A DNA stretch of 64,000 nucleotides from Nymphaea colorata (Eukaryota > Streptophyta > Magnoliopsida > Nymphaeales > Nymphaeaceae): contig NC_045141.1 in the NCBI RefSeq assembly GCF_008831285.2, forward strand, positions 12,574,106-12,638,105, in the 5' to 3' direction. The notes beneath the pieces are model-generated. The model worked only from the letters and a program-made list of their open reading frames with translations. It did no database searches and was not told the origin of the DNA. The position numbers were made by a program, and so were the translations under genes. Of this stretch, positions 13,021-25,104 are shown one piece after another; position 1 is the stretch's first letter; each line of letters starts with the position of its first letter.

Positions 13021-13640
13021 TGTTAAGGTTGACAGTGATAATCCATCTGCCAACTATTTCAATCCACCTATCAAAGATATCAAAGCACAAGCTAAAGATA
13101 AGCTTGTTGTTGATAACAGGCACAATCTTAGGAGTGCGATCAGCTCAGTTACTTGAAGATAAAACTTTTTCAAATCCAAATTGTTGCACAAATGTGCAAA
13201 GTGTATCATTATTGTGTATTTCAAGAACCAAGTTTATGTTGAGCAAGGTTCTTAGGATCACTCCGCTGAACTCTTCAAGGAAAATATCCCCAAAATATTG
13301 TCTTAATCACATAATAAGGTTTAAACAATAGATATAATTTTATGTTGAGCAAGTTTCTTAGGACACTCAGTTAAACTCTTGAAGACAAATATCCTCAAAA
13401 ATATTGTCTTAATCACTCAATACAAGGTCTAAGTAGTTGAAATAAGTTTATGTTGAGCAAGGTTCTTATGATCACTCAATTAAACTTTTCAAGACAAGTA
13501 TCCCCAAAATATTGTCTTAATCACTTAATGCAAGGTCCATGCAGTATAAATAATGCAATGTTGAGCAAGGTCCTTAGGATCACCTGGTGTAACTCTTGTT
13601 TGCAGGTGTCTGGTATAATATTTGGTGCTGATGAGTGCGG
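13021..13640 (+). repeat. 3' LTR of the copia remnant (right end uncertain)
   Basis: Begins TGTTAAGGTTGACAG immediately after the polypurine tract. It holds the 107-bp tandem array described separately and a TATAAATA at about 13544, which could be the LTR promoter. No second LTR exists for comparison, so the right end is estimated. Confidence 0.5.
13236..13600 (+). repeat. 107-bp tandem array inside the LTR (3 copies plus a partial)
   Basis: Units start with ATGTTGAGCAAGG or a close variant at 13236, 13342, 13450 and 13558 (spacing 106, 108, 108). Each contains TCTTAGGATCACTC, a CCCCAAAATATTGTCTTAATC block and an AAGGT(C/T)TA block. The last copy runs into different sequence after about 40 bases. 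Confidence 0.85.
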
Positions 13641-13821
13641 CTACAACTCCATATCAGGAACTTTTATTTTCCATGTCTTTAGTTTCTCGTCCCACACGTA
13701 CAAAAAAGTTCCTTTTTTTATATAACTTCTCGTAGCAAAAGTGCCGCTAGAACAAAGTTTCTGCCATTCATTTATTACTTTCAGATGTGCCAATACATAT
13801 ATGAATTAAATGTTGTCCTTA

Positions 13822-13849
13822 AAGAGAAAGAGAGAGAGAGAGAGAGAGA
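13822..13849. repeat. (AG)n microsatellite
   Basis: AG dinucleotides with one interruption (GAAAG) at the left end. Confidence 0.9.
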
Positions 13850-15595
13850 CTAGCTTATAATTTGGGATGGTAAGAACTGTTCCTACTTTATGGTGAATGG
13901 TCTTTAATGGTTGTTTTTTACAGCAGAAGGTCTGCGCTAGAACATTTGGTAAGAGGGCACGTCAGCCGGGTGTACCATCCGGGTGAAACTTAAAACCAAG
14001 TGAAAAATTTTCAAGGTCTTGCAACGACAAGAAAGTAAAAACTTTCAAGTTCTTCCAACAGCATGGCCATAAAACAAGTTGAAAAAAGTAGGAATCCACC
14101 AGGCCGTTAATGTAAAATCATTCTCAATCAAATTCACCAGCCAGCAAACTTTAGTGTACCATTTGTCTTTGGGCAAAACAATACATAATTATTTGAAGCA
14201 TCGGTTGGATATCATCCATGCATACATGCATTTAGGAAGTTGCAGTACTCTAGTTTCCATGTTTCATGATCATCACCATTTTCATCATCATAACATCATT
14301 ACATGGCCGCATATGACATATAGAACAGTGGAACTTGCATGTACACACTTAACTCATGGCTAGTTATTGGGCAGTACCGGTCCATGTGAAGGGGACATAC
14401 TGACCAGAGGGGTGTGCCCCCTACAGCAGATGATAGCACATGTCTTTGTAGTACGTACGCCATGACAAGTAATGAAAGGGCCATCTTAACCATGTTTTAT
14501 GTGTGGTCATTGGCCTACACAGAATATTGTCTTCGATTCTGTAACTGCTCCCTTTTTCTTTCCTTATCTGTTTTGGAGTGTTGATCTCCAACGAAAGAGT
14601 CCTTCTGAGGAAGCAGCTTCTTAGAGTGGTACGTACTATCTACTAGAGCAATCAGCACAATGGTAGCTTTCCCCTCTTGAAATAAAGAGAACCAACAAAT
14701 TAAAAAAGAGATTTTATGAATTTAATGGCTATCTATAAGGGGTGCAATTGTTGATTAATTGAAAATAGTCTGACTGTGTTCAATCTCTAGCTGTTCACGG
14801 TTGGCCTAATACATGGTATAGTTGCAAAAGGATGAATTTTGCGGTAAAGATACAAGGCAAAGAAACCTCGTGAGTAGGAATGTCCTTTCAATAAGTCAGA
14901 TCAGAGCATGGATTAAGAAATATGTACTTAATTGGTTATGGTGCTGCAGAATCAGCATTTATTTTCAAATGTGTAGGTAGATACATGGGAGAATCCAAGG
15001 CTACCTTTGGTTTTCGCCGAGTTTAATTGGACCCAGAGGCCAGAGCATGGACACAAATGTACACATGAGACTGGACGAGCTAGATTCGTTGGTCTGGATA
15101 ATATTCTAGCTTCTAGATCTTTGAGAGCTGTGGAGTCGATTAGATCAATATCCCCCAAAAAATGTGTTTTTTAAACAAAAAAAAGTGTAAACAAAAAAAT
15201 GTGTTTCTCTTTCAAAGCCAAAAAGAAAAAAAAAGTTTAAAACGTATTTTTCTCGATTTTTCCTTTTTTCCATTTTAGGCATTTTTTTAATGTTTCTTGT
15301 TTTTATTTCTTGCTTATCTACTTATTTTTTAATGTTTTCCTGTTAGTTTCTCATTTACTTTATTTTTCTTTAATTTTTAAGGGTTTTAATTTTTTTCAAA
15401 ACTTACCGTATTTTTCTGATGTAATTTGGTGCTCAGCCTAGACAAAACAGGTCGCGCTCTGCTGGAAATTCTAATGTTCATGGTTTACATTTTAAAGCTT
15501 AATTTAAAGTTTTGTTGCTCAGCCTCGTTTAATATTGTTTGTGACTTGGTCCATACTCTTTGCTTGCAATGGATGCATATATTTAGGGGCCGTTT
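13850..15595. other. Spacer, no gene seen
   Basis: Contains CAT-rich stretches (14264-14305) and a T-rich segment (15235-15420). Open frames such as 14079-14363 translate without any recognisable motif. Confidence 0.45.
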
Positions 15596-15736
15596 GACAA
15601 TAGGAACAATATGTGAGTGTTCTATGAATTTACCTCAAAATTAGGGTAGATTCATGAGATACTTATTCAAGTGTGTCGTACGAATCTAGTCCATTTTTGG
15701 AACACTTGCACCTTGTTCTTAACACCAGAAAGCCCC
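15596..15736. mobile_element. MITE-like element, family A copy 1
   Basis: Terminal inverted repeats: the left end GGGGCCGTTTGACAATAGG pairs with the right end, whose reverse complement reads GGGGCTTTCTGGTGTTAAG. The core ACCTCAAAATTAGGGTAGAT and ACTTATTCAAGTGTGT is shared with a second copy at 53132-53291. No clear target duplication. Confidence 0.65.
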
Positions 15737-16003
15737 TTTGGATCTCATCACAGGAGCATGTGTTAGGCCTTAGCTAGCAACTATGAAAATCAGTCCCTCG
15801 TAGAGGAGCGTATAGAGTTGCATGCAACAAACTAGTGCATCGTGAGAAAGGATTAGAGCACTTTTGGTGTACTAGCTTAAGAATTTGAATGGGCGCCATT
15901 GTTTTACCGTAAATGAGAATACCAGTCATTAAAAAGCAATGAGAATGAACTATATGCTACAAACTTCGCTTTTGGGTTGTGAATTGAGGCCGTGAACTGT
16001 GAG

Positions 16004-16483
16004 TAGGGATGTTTAAAGAGTCGAACGAACTCAGGCTCGACTCGAACTCACTTGGCTATAGCCTCAACTCAAGCTTGATTCATTTAGAAAAATGAACTCG
16101 ATGTAATAGGCGAGTCGAGCTCGAGCTAGGCAACCTTGAACTCAGTTCATGAACTCGTTTAAGCTCGTGGCAATAGTATTTGTAAAAGATGGTTCACCTT
16201 ATTGTCAACCAAAAAAAAAAGGGGCGGGCTTACTTGTGGCTAGTAAAAGGTGGGTTCAGAATTTGAGTCCTTGTACCTACGATTAAAAAAATTATTTTCC
16301 AACAAATGGCTTGGCTATGCTCAAGCCAAATCTCAGCTCCAGCTTAGCCGAACCAATTTCAAGTTTCTTAAGCTCAAGTTGAGTGGAACTCAAGCTCGAG
16401 CTGAGCTTGAGCTGTGGTTCTTGGGACTCAAGCGAGCTCGAGCTGGCCTAGCCCGGGTCAAGCTGCGTTCATGAACATCCCTA
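16004..16483. mobile_element. hAT-like non-autonomous element built of CTCGAG/GAGCTC repeats
   Basis: Left end TAGGGATGTTTAAAGAG; the right end reverse-complements to TAGGGATGTTCATGAAC. The body is largely degenerate AACTCG/GAGCTCGAGCT repeats, plus a unique middle (16170-16310). The flanks ACTGTGAG and ACTACGAC agree at only 5 of 8 positions, so the 8-bp target duplication is doubtful. The same architecture, with a better duplication, occurs at 54969-55691. Confidence 0.65.
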
Positions 16484-19037
16484 ACTACGACCACCAAGCC
16501 TTAGGAAAACAATAGCATGGAAAAACTCAAAACAACAAAACGACAGGGGTTGTGACTTCAACCATGTTCTTAAACTTGAGTAGGTATCATATAGAAGGAC
16601 CATTTGTGTAACCTACGTATTTTGCCAAAGCTAATGACATTAAATTTCGTATTGAAATTTAAGCAGGCTATCCGTTGGAACCAGAACTACTTGAAGTTGC
16701 AGGCAAAGATGAAAAAGGATGAACCGTTGGAATTTTTGTAGTCTGTAGATAGTGTTCACTGACGAAGCAGCAGAAATGCTATACAAGCAACTAATTTGAG
16801 CAAGTGAAGGAGCTTGACTTATGGCTGTTACAGCGCTTACTATTACATCTTGATTAAGAGAGGCAAAAGTTAGTGACAGATTACCACAATTAATACACTT
16901 TGATAGTGGAAAAGAGTTACATCTCATAGTATGAACTTAGAGAAACAAAGTTCCACCACCAAGGCCGATTACTAACTATTGGTTTGAACTTCGAATGTAG
17001 CGTATCCAACTTGGATTAAAGATGTTTTGACTAGAAAATTTGAAGTTTTTAATCCATATATTATTCTTATTATTTCCTTTTTAATAATTTTACACGTAGT
17101 GAAGAGTGAGATGGAGGAGATGAAGTGAACATTTTTACAACTGAATAGGTGGTATCTTCATAATTGTACGTCTAGCCAGCTATTTGCTTTGAATTTGTAA
17201 AATTTATTCATTAACCACATCCAGTTATCTTCATACGAATAAACAGAATATGCGGCATCGTCTTTCTACATGATTTTAAGAAAAGTTAGTGAAGAAATTA
17301 ACATCTGAACGATAAGTGGATCAGATGGAAGATAGACCAAGTAACACAATGATGTCCTTCCACAAGAGCTTCCCGGATGTGGGCAGGCAGCGGGAAACCA
17401 AAAAGTAGAGCCGTTTTCGTGTACAGTGAGGCAGTACTAGAGAAAAAGTTGAAACAAGGTGAAACGACAGTCTATGAAGATGCATAGGATGAAGGTTTGC
17501 AGGGCTAATTGCTAAAGGATTCTTTTCTTATTTTACTGGACGTACTGAGCTGATTCCTTTGTTATCATGGCCGATTCCGTGACAAGAACTTCAGAACAGT
17601 TGCTTTTCTCTCCGTTTGATCCTACGTACTCATCATATTGAAGTGAAACTCGTATACTCCGCTTTTGTAGAAAGATTCCACCTAGATAAAGCTGTCTATG
17701 GAAAAGGTCAGTAACTAGGAGAAGAGTTCTAGTAGACTATACAATATGAATCAGGCAAAGGGGTGGAGAGATGCGGGCACCAGCATGACAATTTTAAAAT
17801 TAAAATGTTGGTACGATGGTACAGCAGGGTATATATATGTACATATATAAAGCACCACAAAACAAAAAGTTCAAAATGAAAACAATATTTAAATAAAAAA
17901 GTAATACAAATAAAAATACCATGACCAATAACTCGCTGAGATATAAATAAACCAAATCCAGTAAAAATAAGTAGTTTGAACGAATTTTGATGCAAAAAGG
18001 TACTTAAGTATGTCCAAATAACCTCTTTGCCGACATGGAGAGAAAGTTGCCCCTTCATATGCACGGCAGGGAGAAGAACATTTTGATAATTTGTTAAAAA
18101 GAAATGTTCTTTATAGTCTTTTTACTTTTTTTTTATTTTGATTTTCGTCTTTACAAAAAGCTTTTCTCAATGTAAATAAGGGTATTTTAATCATTAATCA
18201 TATTAAAACACAAAAATTCATGCACCAATGATAACCGGGGCCACATGGGTATGGGGACTTTCCTGAAATACCCATGTGTTTAAAAATCGGGCATATTCAA
18301 TTGTCTATCCAGCTTCAAATTCATTTTAATAGATAAATTTGGTAAACAAATTTGAATTATTTCATATTGAAGTTGAATATATATATATATTAGTCATGAT
18401 AACACAGGTCCAACATCGTAGTGTTCTCTGAAAAAGATTTCACCCAATTATACATATAAATGCCTGTGATCGTCAGATGGGAACATCTGAGCTCATCGCT
18501 CGTTCCAAAACTAGAGTAAAAAATGAGTCTAATGGTCGAATTTTGAAAAAGTTGGGTCTAACAGGAATCCAACCATGAATTTGCATACTTATTTGAGAAT
18601 ATGGAGTATATAGAACCTATTCAGCATGGTTGGAACTGATGGTCATTGCATGTAATTATCTGTTGCAGAAATAAAAGTTGGAGTTGCCTTTGCAGGTCGT
18701 TCAACACTTAGTTATGTACATATAGTGAAACATTCACAATTGAACTCAAGTAATTAACTAAGAATTCTGTCAATTCTTTCGCAAGATTCGCAAACCCAAT
18801 GAAACCCAGAACAGAATCTTTGTTGAAAGTGAGGTTTTTAGTAGATTTACGACCATGATGTTCTTTCTTTCTTTCTTCTGTTTTTTGTTCTTTGGATGCC
18901 CATTAAATAGTCTAGGAAATCTTTATACGCCGGGAAATATGAGTCACGGTATCCGTATATACTATTTGTTTGTAATTGAAAAAGTAAGCACCAGATCTAA
19001 CGCTTGAACTCTTTCTAGTATTATTGATAATCCTTAA
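16484..19037. other. AT-rich spacer, no gene seen
   Basis: Short open frames (16640-16927, 17729-18064 on the minus strand) have no recognisable content. An imperfect palindrome around 18240-18283 pairs CACATGGGTAT with ATACCCATGTG. A short TA run lies near 18380-18391. Confidence 0.45.
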
Positions 19038-19910
19038 GGGTTTTCTTGCCTACTGTATAGATATTTTCGACCTTGATCAGCAGGCAAATGTGAAGCATTT
19101 GACATTCTACCTTCTTTAAGTTTATTGATGTATACGTCTACAAGCATGCCGAACCCCCGAGTTACCCCAGTTTCGTGTGAGTGACAGACGACTCTGAACC
19201 CCCTTTATAAGGATAGTGTGGATCTACACAAATCAGAGGTGTGGAACATACAGAACGGATCAACTTCATAAGAGTAGCTAGCTAGTTCTTAAATTTATCT
19301 CTCAATCCAATTTTGACAAAGTGATGGCCGGTAGCGCAACCTGTCGGGCGCTGTTGCATGTATTAACCACGTCCTTGGTTTGAATCTAGAGGGTGCCTAC
19401 AATCTAAGTCACACAAATATTCGTGCCAACTATGGTGGTGCATCCGCATTGATGCGGGTGCTGGTGCTGTCCGACACTGAGTCAAATGTGTTTTGGCCGT
19501 TATATATATATATATATATATATATGCTCTCGCCGCTCCCGCACCTGACTTTTTTTGTAACTTGCCGCATTCGGCACCGACACCTGCACCTTGCACCCCT
19601 GTGACATAGCCTAGAATAAGCTTTTGTTTCAGCCTTTCTGCAATGTAAGTCCTGGTCCTTCAAATCCTGAAAAGGGAAGCTTGGTCTTAATTTTCATGAT
19701 CCGTTATTGGTCAGTGACTAATTATAAGTGCTGCTGCGTAAAGGTTTCCTCTACTCCAAGAGGTATATCTAACTCTATAATTTTTTAGCTAAGAAGTGAT
19801 GCCCATGAATGACTGTGTACCTATATATTTAGATCATACGAATAACCTGAAGCCAATGTTCTCAGCAGAATCATTCTAAGGCAAGACGCGGATTTGTAGC
19901 AAAATTCTGT
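19038..19910. repeat. Segmental duplication, copy 1 (partner 23029-24170)
   Basis: Shares in order with the partner: TTTTCTTGCCTA, GCAAATGTGAAG.ATTTGAC, GAACCCCGAGTTACC-like, GGATCTACACAAATCAGA, TTCATAAGAGTAG, CCTC.ACTCCAAGAG, and AGCCGAATCATTCT-like segments. The copies differ by many substitutions and indels. Copy 1 carries a private TA microsatellite at 19501-19525. No open reading frame is conserved between them. Confidence 0.7.
19501..19525. repeat. (TA)n microsatellite
   Basis: Pure TA run. The open frames crossing it on both strands are low-complexity artefacts. Confidence 0.92.
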
Positions 19911-20279
19911 ATACTATGAAGCTGATCAGGGTAATACTGTTGAAGGAGAAAGGCACGAAGAGAGGATGCAGATGGAACTTGAAATGATGGTATTAATTAT
20001 TAAAGCCCATTCAACGAAGCCTTGGGCCTTTTGCGGTCGTTCAGGAACATGGTGATCATGGTAAGATCGAACGGTGAGAGCCGGTGATCACCAACTTGAT
20101 GGAACTTGATCCGATCTTCAACTTCTGATTCTTTTCCCGCAGCTCTTATGAGGTGGCTCTTTGCTTATCCACTAAATACTGTCCCCTTGATGGTCAGAAA
20201 TCCCGTTTATTCAATTGGTCGATTCAGTGTTGGATCTAGTGAAGTGGTTTTGTAGTGATGGGTATACCGCTTTTCTGGG

Positions 20280-20699
20280 TTGAAGGCAGAATTTTTTTAT
20301 GAGGGAGTTCAATTAAAGTTTATAAATTTTAATATGGGACAAAATATCATTTTTCAAAATTAAAATTTTCTAAAATTTACATATAGTTTTTGTTTTAAAG
20401 AAAAATTGAAGTGTGGGCGAATTAAAGTTTCTAAATTTTGACATGGGTCGAATATCATTTTTTAAAATTTTTATATAGGACAAGTAAAATTTTCTAAAAT
20501 TTAATTGTAAATTTTTTTTGTAAAAAAAAAAGAGGTGAAGCCTAATTAAAGTTTCTAAAGTTTGATAGGGGCCAAAGTATCATTTTTTAAAATTTTAATA
20601 TAGAGCAAGTGAATTTTTTTAAAATTCATGTGTAATTAAAAAATAAAAACTTGAGGTGGGGTCAAGGCCCATACGGGCCCTCCCTTGGTTTCGCCCCTA
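20280..20699. repeat. AT-rich element with three internal repeats, MITE-like family B copy 1
   Basis: Units starting AATTAAAGTTT at 20311, 20420 and 20544 each contain a (T/A)TATCATTTTT(T/C)AAAATT block and a TTTTCTAAAATTTA-like block. The right end GGTTTCGCCCCTAG reverse-complements to CTAGGGGCGAAACC, resembling hAT-type ends; the left end is degenerate. Related pieces lie at 34795-34955 (inverted) and 35490-35651. Confidence 0.5.
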
Positions 20700-21836
20700 G
20701 TACCCTTTACCGAGGTCCTAAAGCAGTTCTGGACCTCAAAGACAATGAGAAAGAGGAGATACTTCGGCCTCTTCTCTTATCTCTCATATGTGAATTCTCA
20801 TTTGCATATGAAATCATGCTTGCAATGTGTACATGCACATTGATTATTTACTTTTTTAAAACTTTGACAAAAAGGAACAAAAATTATACATCTATTATAT
20901 TCAAGAACAAAAAAATATACAAATGAGTTGAGCAAAAAAAAAAAAATGCTCATGACAACTGGATCAAAGAATCATAAAGGAGCATGACTCTCAATCTAAT
21001 GGTTAATACAAACACTGAACCACTCACACCAGTCCACAAAAACGCATCACAAAATTTTAGAGGTGAAGCCACCTCTCTCCCTCTCATTCCCAGGGTCCAA
21101 GGTTGCTTTGAGATTTTGGTAGTCGTATATTAAATCCTTCAACTCGAGTGTTAAAAAGGCAACAGAATGGAATATGACCTTGAAAAAGTATTCAACAACA
21201 TAATTAAGAAAATCCAAACTCACATGAAATGAATTTCTATTGATGCACTTCCTTAAATGAACCAACAGAGTGCACTATTGGTTCGCAAGCATAAACTGCT
21301 ACTGCCTTTCTCAGAGCATACAAGCCTGATCATTGCAGAGTAAACCTTGCTTCCACATCAACTATTTAAAGGCGTCTTGTTTTCCTTTTTATGTGCGGCA
21401 CAAAAGAAGTGCATAACCTCTCTCATCCATATTCTAAAAAATCTCCTTCTACCGGGCTTATTGCATTTTTCCAATACAATAATCACCCTTTATATTTCAT
21501 ATACTGCTAAATGATACACACAGACAAGACATTAAAGCAATCTAGCAACAATACAACACTATAAAATTAGCATTCTCCTATCCTAAGCAAATAAACTAGG
21601 CAATACATAATCTTCAAAAAAGGTGATGCATGCAGGAGGAATGGCTCTGGTGTGGCAACTGATGGTTTTCTTTTTCATTGAACCATTAAGAGAAAAATAA
21701 GGAGAAAAGGTGATGGGCATTTTTATTATCTAACATTTTCTCCTTGTTTTTGTCTCAACCATCCATCTTCTTCAAACAGTCAACCATGGTTAGATGGTTG
21801 GGTGACTCGACTCAAAGAAGCTAGTGTCACCATTTA

Positions 21837-21873
<37 letters not shown>

Positions 21874-22534
21874 GTGTAGAGAGAGAGAAGCTCACCCTTC
21901 TTGATGCTTCAACTTATCCCACATGCAGCTCAATGCATTGCATTGTACATGTGTGAAAGGAAAGTATCAGGAGAGCCTCTGTGTGTGTGTGTATATATAT
22001 ATATAATGTCCATTTGCCCATGAGGCCACCTGTGTGACATAGCAAATAAATTGCAGCACACCTCCTCGACTTTCGGGTGTGTTTGATTTCCCACAGATCT
22101 TAGATCTAAGGGAATCTAAAATTTGTGATAGCTGAAATCCAGCAGTTGTATCAAACTATGGATTTCAGCTTCTGCTCCCAATGGATTTCAAATCCACACC
22201 TAACGTCTAAAGTGTAGATTTGAAATCGTCTTTTTTAATCAAGCACAACCTTCATGTCTCGCTACTCCACTTTCACCTTGCCATTATTAGCAAACCAATG
22301 AAAATAAGGTTGATAGTTGAGGATGCTTATAATAAAAGCAACATCCTCTACAGTTGGAAATTTTATCATATTGAAAACTTTCTAAACTTCATTCACAATT
22401 TCTTGCAACTCTTGTAAAGCATGAAATTTTGTCACATTGAAGACTTAGCGAGTTGGAACGTTTCTCTTTCAATGCCTTATTCAAAATTTCTTGCAATCAC
22501 CAATTTACTTTTTTTAAGAGTATTGATATCTTTT
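20700..22534. other. Spacer with microsatellites
   Basis: Contains (AT)n(GT)n at 21837-21874 and (GT)n(TA)n at 21980-22005. Open frames 20651-20926 and 21047-21265 have no recognisable content. Confidence 0.5.
21837..21874. repeat. Compound (AT)n(GT)n microsatellite
   Basis: AT run switching to GT at 21857. A second compound run (GT then TA) lies at 21980-22005. Confidence 0.92.
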
Positions 22535-23024
22535 GGGGGCATTTGGATGACATCTCTAAATCAGGTTTTGAAGGCAAAACCTGATTTAACCTTCAACCTC
22601 AAGGGGGTGTTTGGATGACACCTTCATGTAACTCAGTTTTGTGAAAACTAAGTTTTTTTAATGAGTATTAAAAGCACTTTTTGTTTTATTTGGATGTCAT
22701 ATTCACATCCTGGTCTCTGAATAACCTAAGTAGGGCTGGGTCTTCCACTTTATACAAAACCAGGTTTTGTGGTTTTCCTCAAACCCTCTTTTGATGGCAC
22801 TCAAACACTCTAAAAACTTGGGGTGTCATCTAAATTAGATTTGAGAAAAACCCACAAATTGTTTTGTAAAAGATAGAGAAAAATCTGACCCTGTTTAAGT
22901 TATTTACAAAAAACCAGGTTTTGTTTGTGTTACCCAAACAAACCGACAAGTTTTCAAAGCTCATTAAAAACTTGTACATAAGTTTTTACAAAATTGTGTT
23001 TGACGAGGGTGTCATCTGAACGCC
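22535..23024. mobile_element. MITE-like inverted-repeat cluster
   Basis: GGGTGTTTGGATGACACCTT at 22605-22624 is inverted at 23004-23024, whose reverse complement begins GGCGTTCAGATGACACCC. Related GGGGCATTTGGATGACATC lies at 22536 and GGGTGTCATCTAAATTAG at 22820. Between them are inverted AACCTGGTTTT/AAAACCAGG-type segments. The end sequence resembles plant MITEs, and two elements may be nested. Confidence 0.55.
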
Positions 23025-23028
23025 TTTT

Positions 23029-24170
23029 AAGGTCTTTCTTGCCTATTGGAAAAGTAGATATCTTGGACCTCGAGCAGCCAAATGTGAAGGATTTGACGTC
23101 CCACCTTAAGTCTGGTGATGTGTGGTAGTCCTCCTGCCAAAAACGCGTGTAAGCGTGCAGAACCCCGAGTTACCTCAATTTACAGGAGAACAAATTGTGT
23201 AGCATGGATCTACACAAATCAGACGTGAAACATAAAAAACGTATCTTCATAAGAGTAGGTAGTTCATCACTTTTATCTATTAAACCAGTTATCTAAAACT
23301 TTAGAAAGAGAGAGAGTGTAAAAAAAAAAAACAGTTATCTAAAACTTTAGAAAGAGAGAGAGTAAAAAGAAAAAACAGTTGTCTAAAAATTTAGAAAGAG
23401 AGAGAGAGAAAAAAAATGGAGCCCTGTCGCTTGGAAGAGGTCGTGTAGTTTTTAAGGCCATCAAGATTGAGATTATCAGTTTTTATCAGGGAAAGAGCAG
23501 GGGTGAAGCCCTATGATTAAGAAATTATGTCATTCCTTGATTAATAAGATAGGGAGGAAAGCTCCCAGCGGCTTTGCATCTGAAGTAATTATTTCATCAA
23601 CTGCAACATGTAACATGGTTTGACAAACAAGAAAATTGTCTCCCGTTTACTTCTTTCAGTGTAGAAGAGGCCTTTGTATCCTTTCTTTAATGGAAACCCC
23701 GGTCATTCAAGTCTTCTTCTTCTTCTTTCTCCTTTCCCTCAACTGTTCAAAGGGGAAACTTGTCTTTAGTTGATTAGAGATCATTAAAAATCTCATATTT
23801 ACGTATTTAAGGTTAGATTCCTTCTCCATCGGGCCTCAAATATGAAATTTTGGCTATAAACCGAGGATCTCAATTCCTCTTTTTCACTATGGTAAAATCC
23901 AGTGTTTGTATATACTGTAGAGTCCCACATAAAAGAGATCTTAGATCAGATCCAACGCACATGGTTGTAGATCGGGCATTATCCAATGCTGCCTGTAGGT
24001 TTTCCTCCACTCCAAGAGCTATACCCGGCTTAAATCATTGGCTTAAACCATGATCGCACATCTAACGCTCACGGTCCACCAAATCTTAGATCATTCAATA
24101 ACCTGGAATCAATGATTCTAGCCGAATCATTCTTGGGAAAACATGGATTTATGGAAAAATTCTTATGATT
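23029..24170. repeat. Segmental duplication, copy 2 (partner 19038-19910)
   Basis: Diverged copy in the same orientation about 4 kb away (see copy 1). It carries a private 44-45 bp tandem array at 23287-23417 and a CTTCTTCTT run near 23712. No gene is recognised. Confidence 0.7.
23287..23417. repeat. 44-45 bp tandem repeat, three copies
   Basis: Units begin CAGTT(A/G)TCTAAAA at 23287, 23332 and 23376 and end in GAGAGAGAG plus a poly-A stretch. Confidence 0.85.
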
Positions 24171-25037
24171 TAGGACCAAAGTTTTGCCACCAACCATACA
24201 GGGAAAGATCATTCTCCGCAAAGTCGGCAGATTTGTTGCATAAAAGAAATATTTAACGCTGCAATCAACTGGTGGCCTTCAGACTTTCGAACGAGGTCGC
24301 ATACAATGACAGGAAAAGCGCATTCGTACCTACATCCAAGGGAAGATACAAAAACAGCTTTTCCCTTTGAATGTGGAACATCATCACCAAAGATCTGAAA
24401 ACAATACAATCAAGGTTTCCGCCGAATGAGGAGTAGATATGGTAGGCAGCTCAACCGAGACTTGAGAACAGAGTTACCTGCAGTCGAATCGAACAGGCTC
24501 GGCATTCATCAGCTGCTGATATGCACATCCTTCAGAGTTGAACAGTAAGGAGATCCAATTTTCAAAGTGGGATATTAGAATTTGACTGCATGCAGCATCT
24601 CATGCTGCACAAAATCAAAGCAGTGTTATGGTTTTTGGAAGTCAAGCAGAGATGTTAACGGTTCTTACAATTAAAGACCTTTCAATCCGCAATCGATGGT
24701 GAGGGTACATGGTTTCAATAATTGGACGTTGACTTCTCTTTCTGCAACAGTTCTGAGTGGAAGAGTTAGGTGAGGGTGGCTGCGCAGCAGTTCGGCAGTA
24801 GTCCTGTAGCAGTTGAACCTTATTTTTATTTAGCTAAAGGCCACCCTCTAGAAACTTCACCAACCGAAGTCTGTCCATCTGCAGTCTGATGAGCTCACAA
24901 AAAATTAAAACAAAATAAGTAAAAGAAACCCAGTTTGTTGCAGGATGATTAGTTGGCCAACAATTGAAGAGCAGAAAAGACAAGCAAGGGTAGTTTCGAA
25001 GCAGCTGAGACTTGTATTTTCTTAACTAAAAGTCATT
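24171..25037. other. Spacer, no supported gene
   Basis: A 66-codon minus-strand frame at 24209-24409 has mixed composition but no recognisable domain. Imperfect direct repeats of about 50 bases lie at roughly 24785-24850 and 24990-25045 (TTATTTTTATTTAGCTAAAG versus TGTATTTTCTTAACTAAAAG). They may be internal sequence of the TRIM-like element to the right. Confidence 0.4.
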
Positions 25038-25100
25038 CAGTGGAAGCATGGTGGGCCCATAACCCACAGGTCACAGGATCGAAACCTGGCTCTGATACCA
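25038..25100 (-). repeat. Extended PBS: 63 bases matching initiator tRNA-Met including CCA
   Basis: On the plus strand this reads like plant initiator tRNA-Met from the D-loop to the 3' end: GGTGGGCCCATAACCCACAG (anticodon arm, CAT) at 25050-25069, GGATCGAAACC (T-arm), GGCTCTGATA, then CCA at 25098-25100. The 5' acceptor strand and most of the D-stem are absent. Read on the minus strand it starts with the retrotransposon primer-binding site TGGTATCAGAGCC, a few bases from an LTR-like end. By recall it differs from the plant tRNA at about three positions. Confidence 0.75.
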
Positions 25101-25104
25101 CTAT

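Noticed and set aside
13236-13600. CRISPR array
   Set aside because: The units are contiguous tandem repeats of 106-108 bp with no short repeat/spacer alternation, and they lie in a plant LTR. The same applies to the arrays at 5256, 23287 and 29117.
19363-19663. Three overlapping frames of 74-77 codons crossing a TA repeat
   Set aside because: All read the TA run as Ile-Tyr repeats, and no similar frame exists in the duplicated copy at 23-24 kb.
25038-25100. Functional tRNA-Met gene
   Set aside because: The 5' acceptor strand and most of the D-stem are missing, and CCA is encoded, which nuclear tRNA genes lack. The sequence abuts an LTR-like end and reads as an extended primer-binding site on the other strand.
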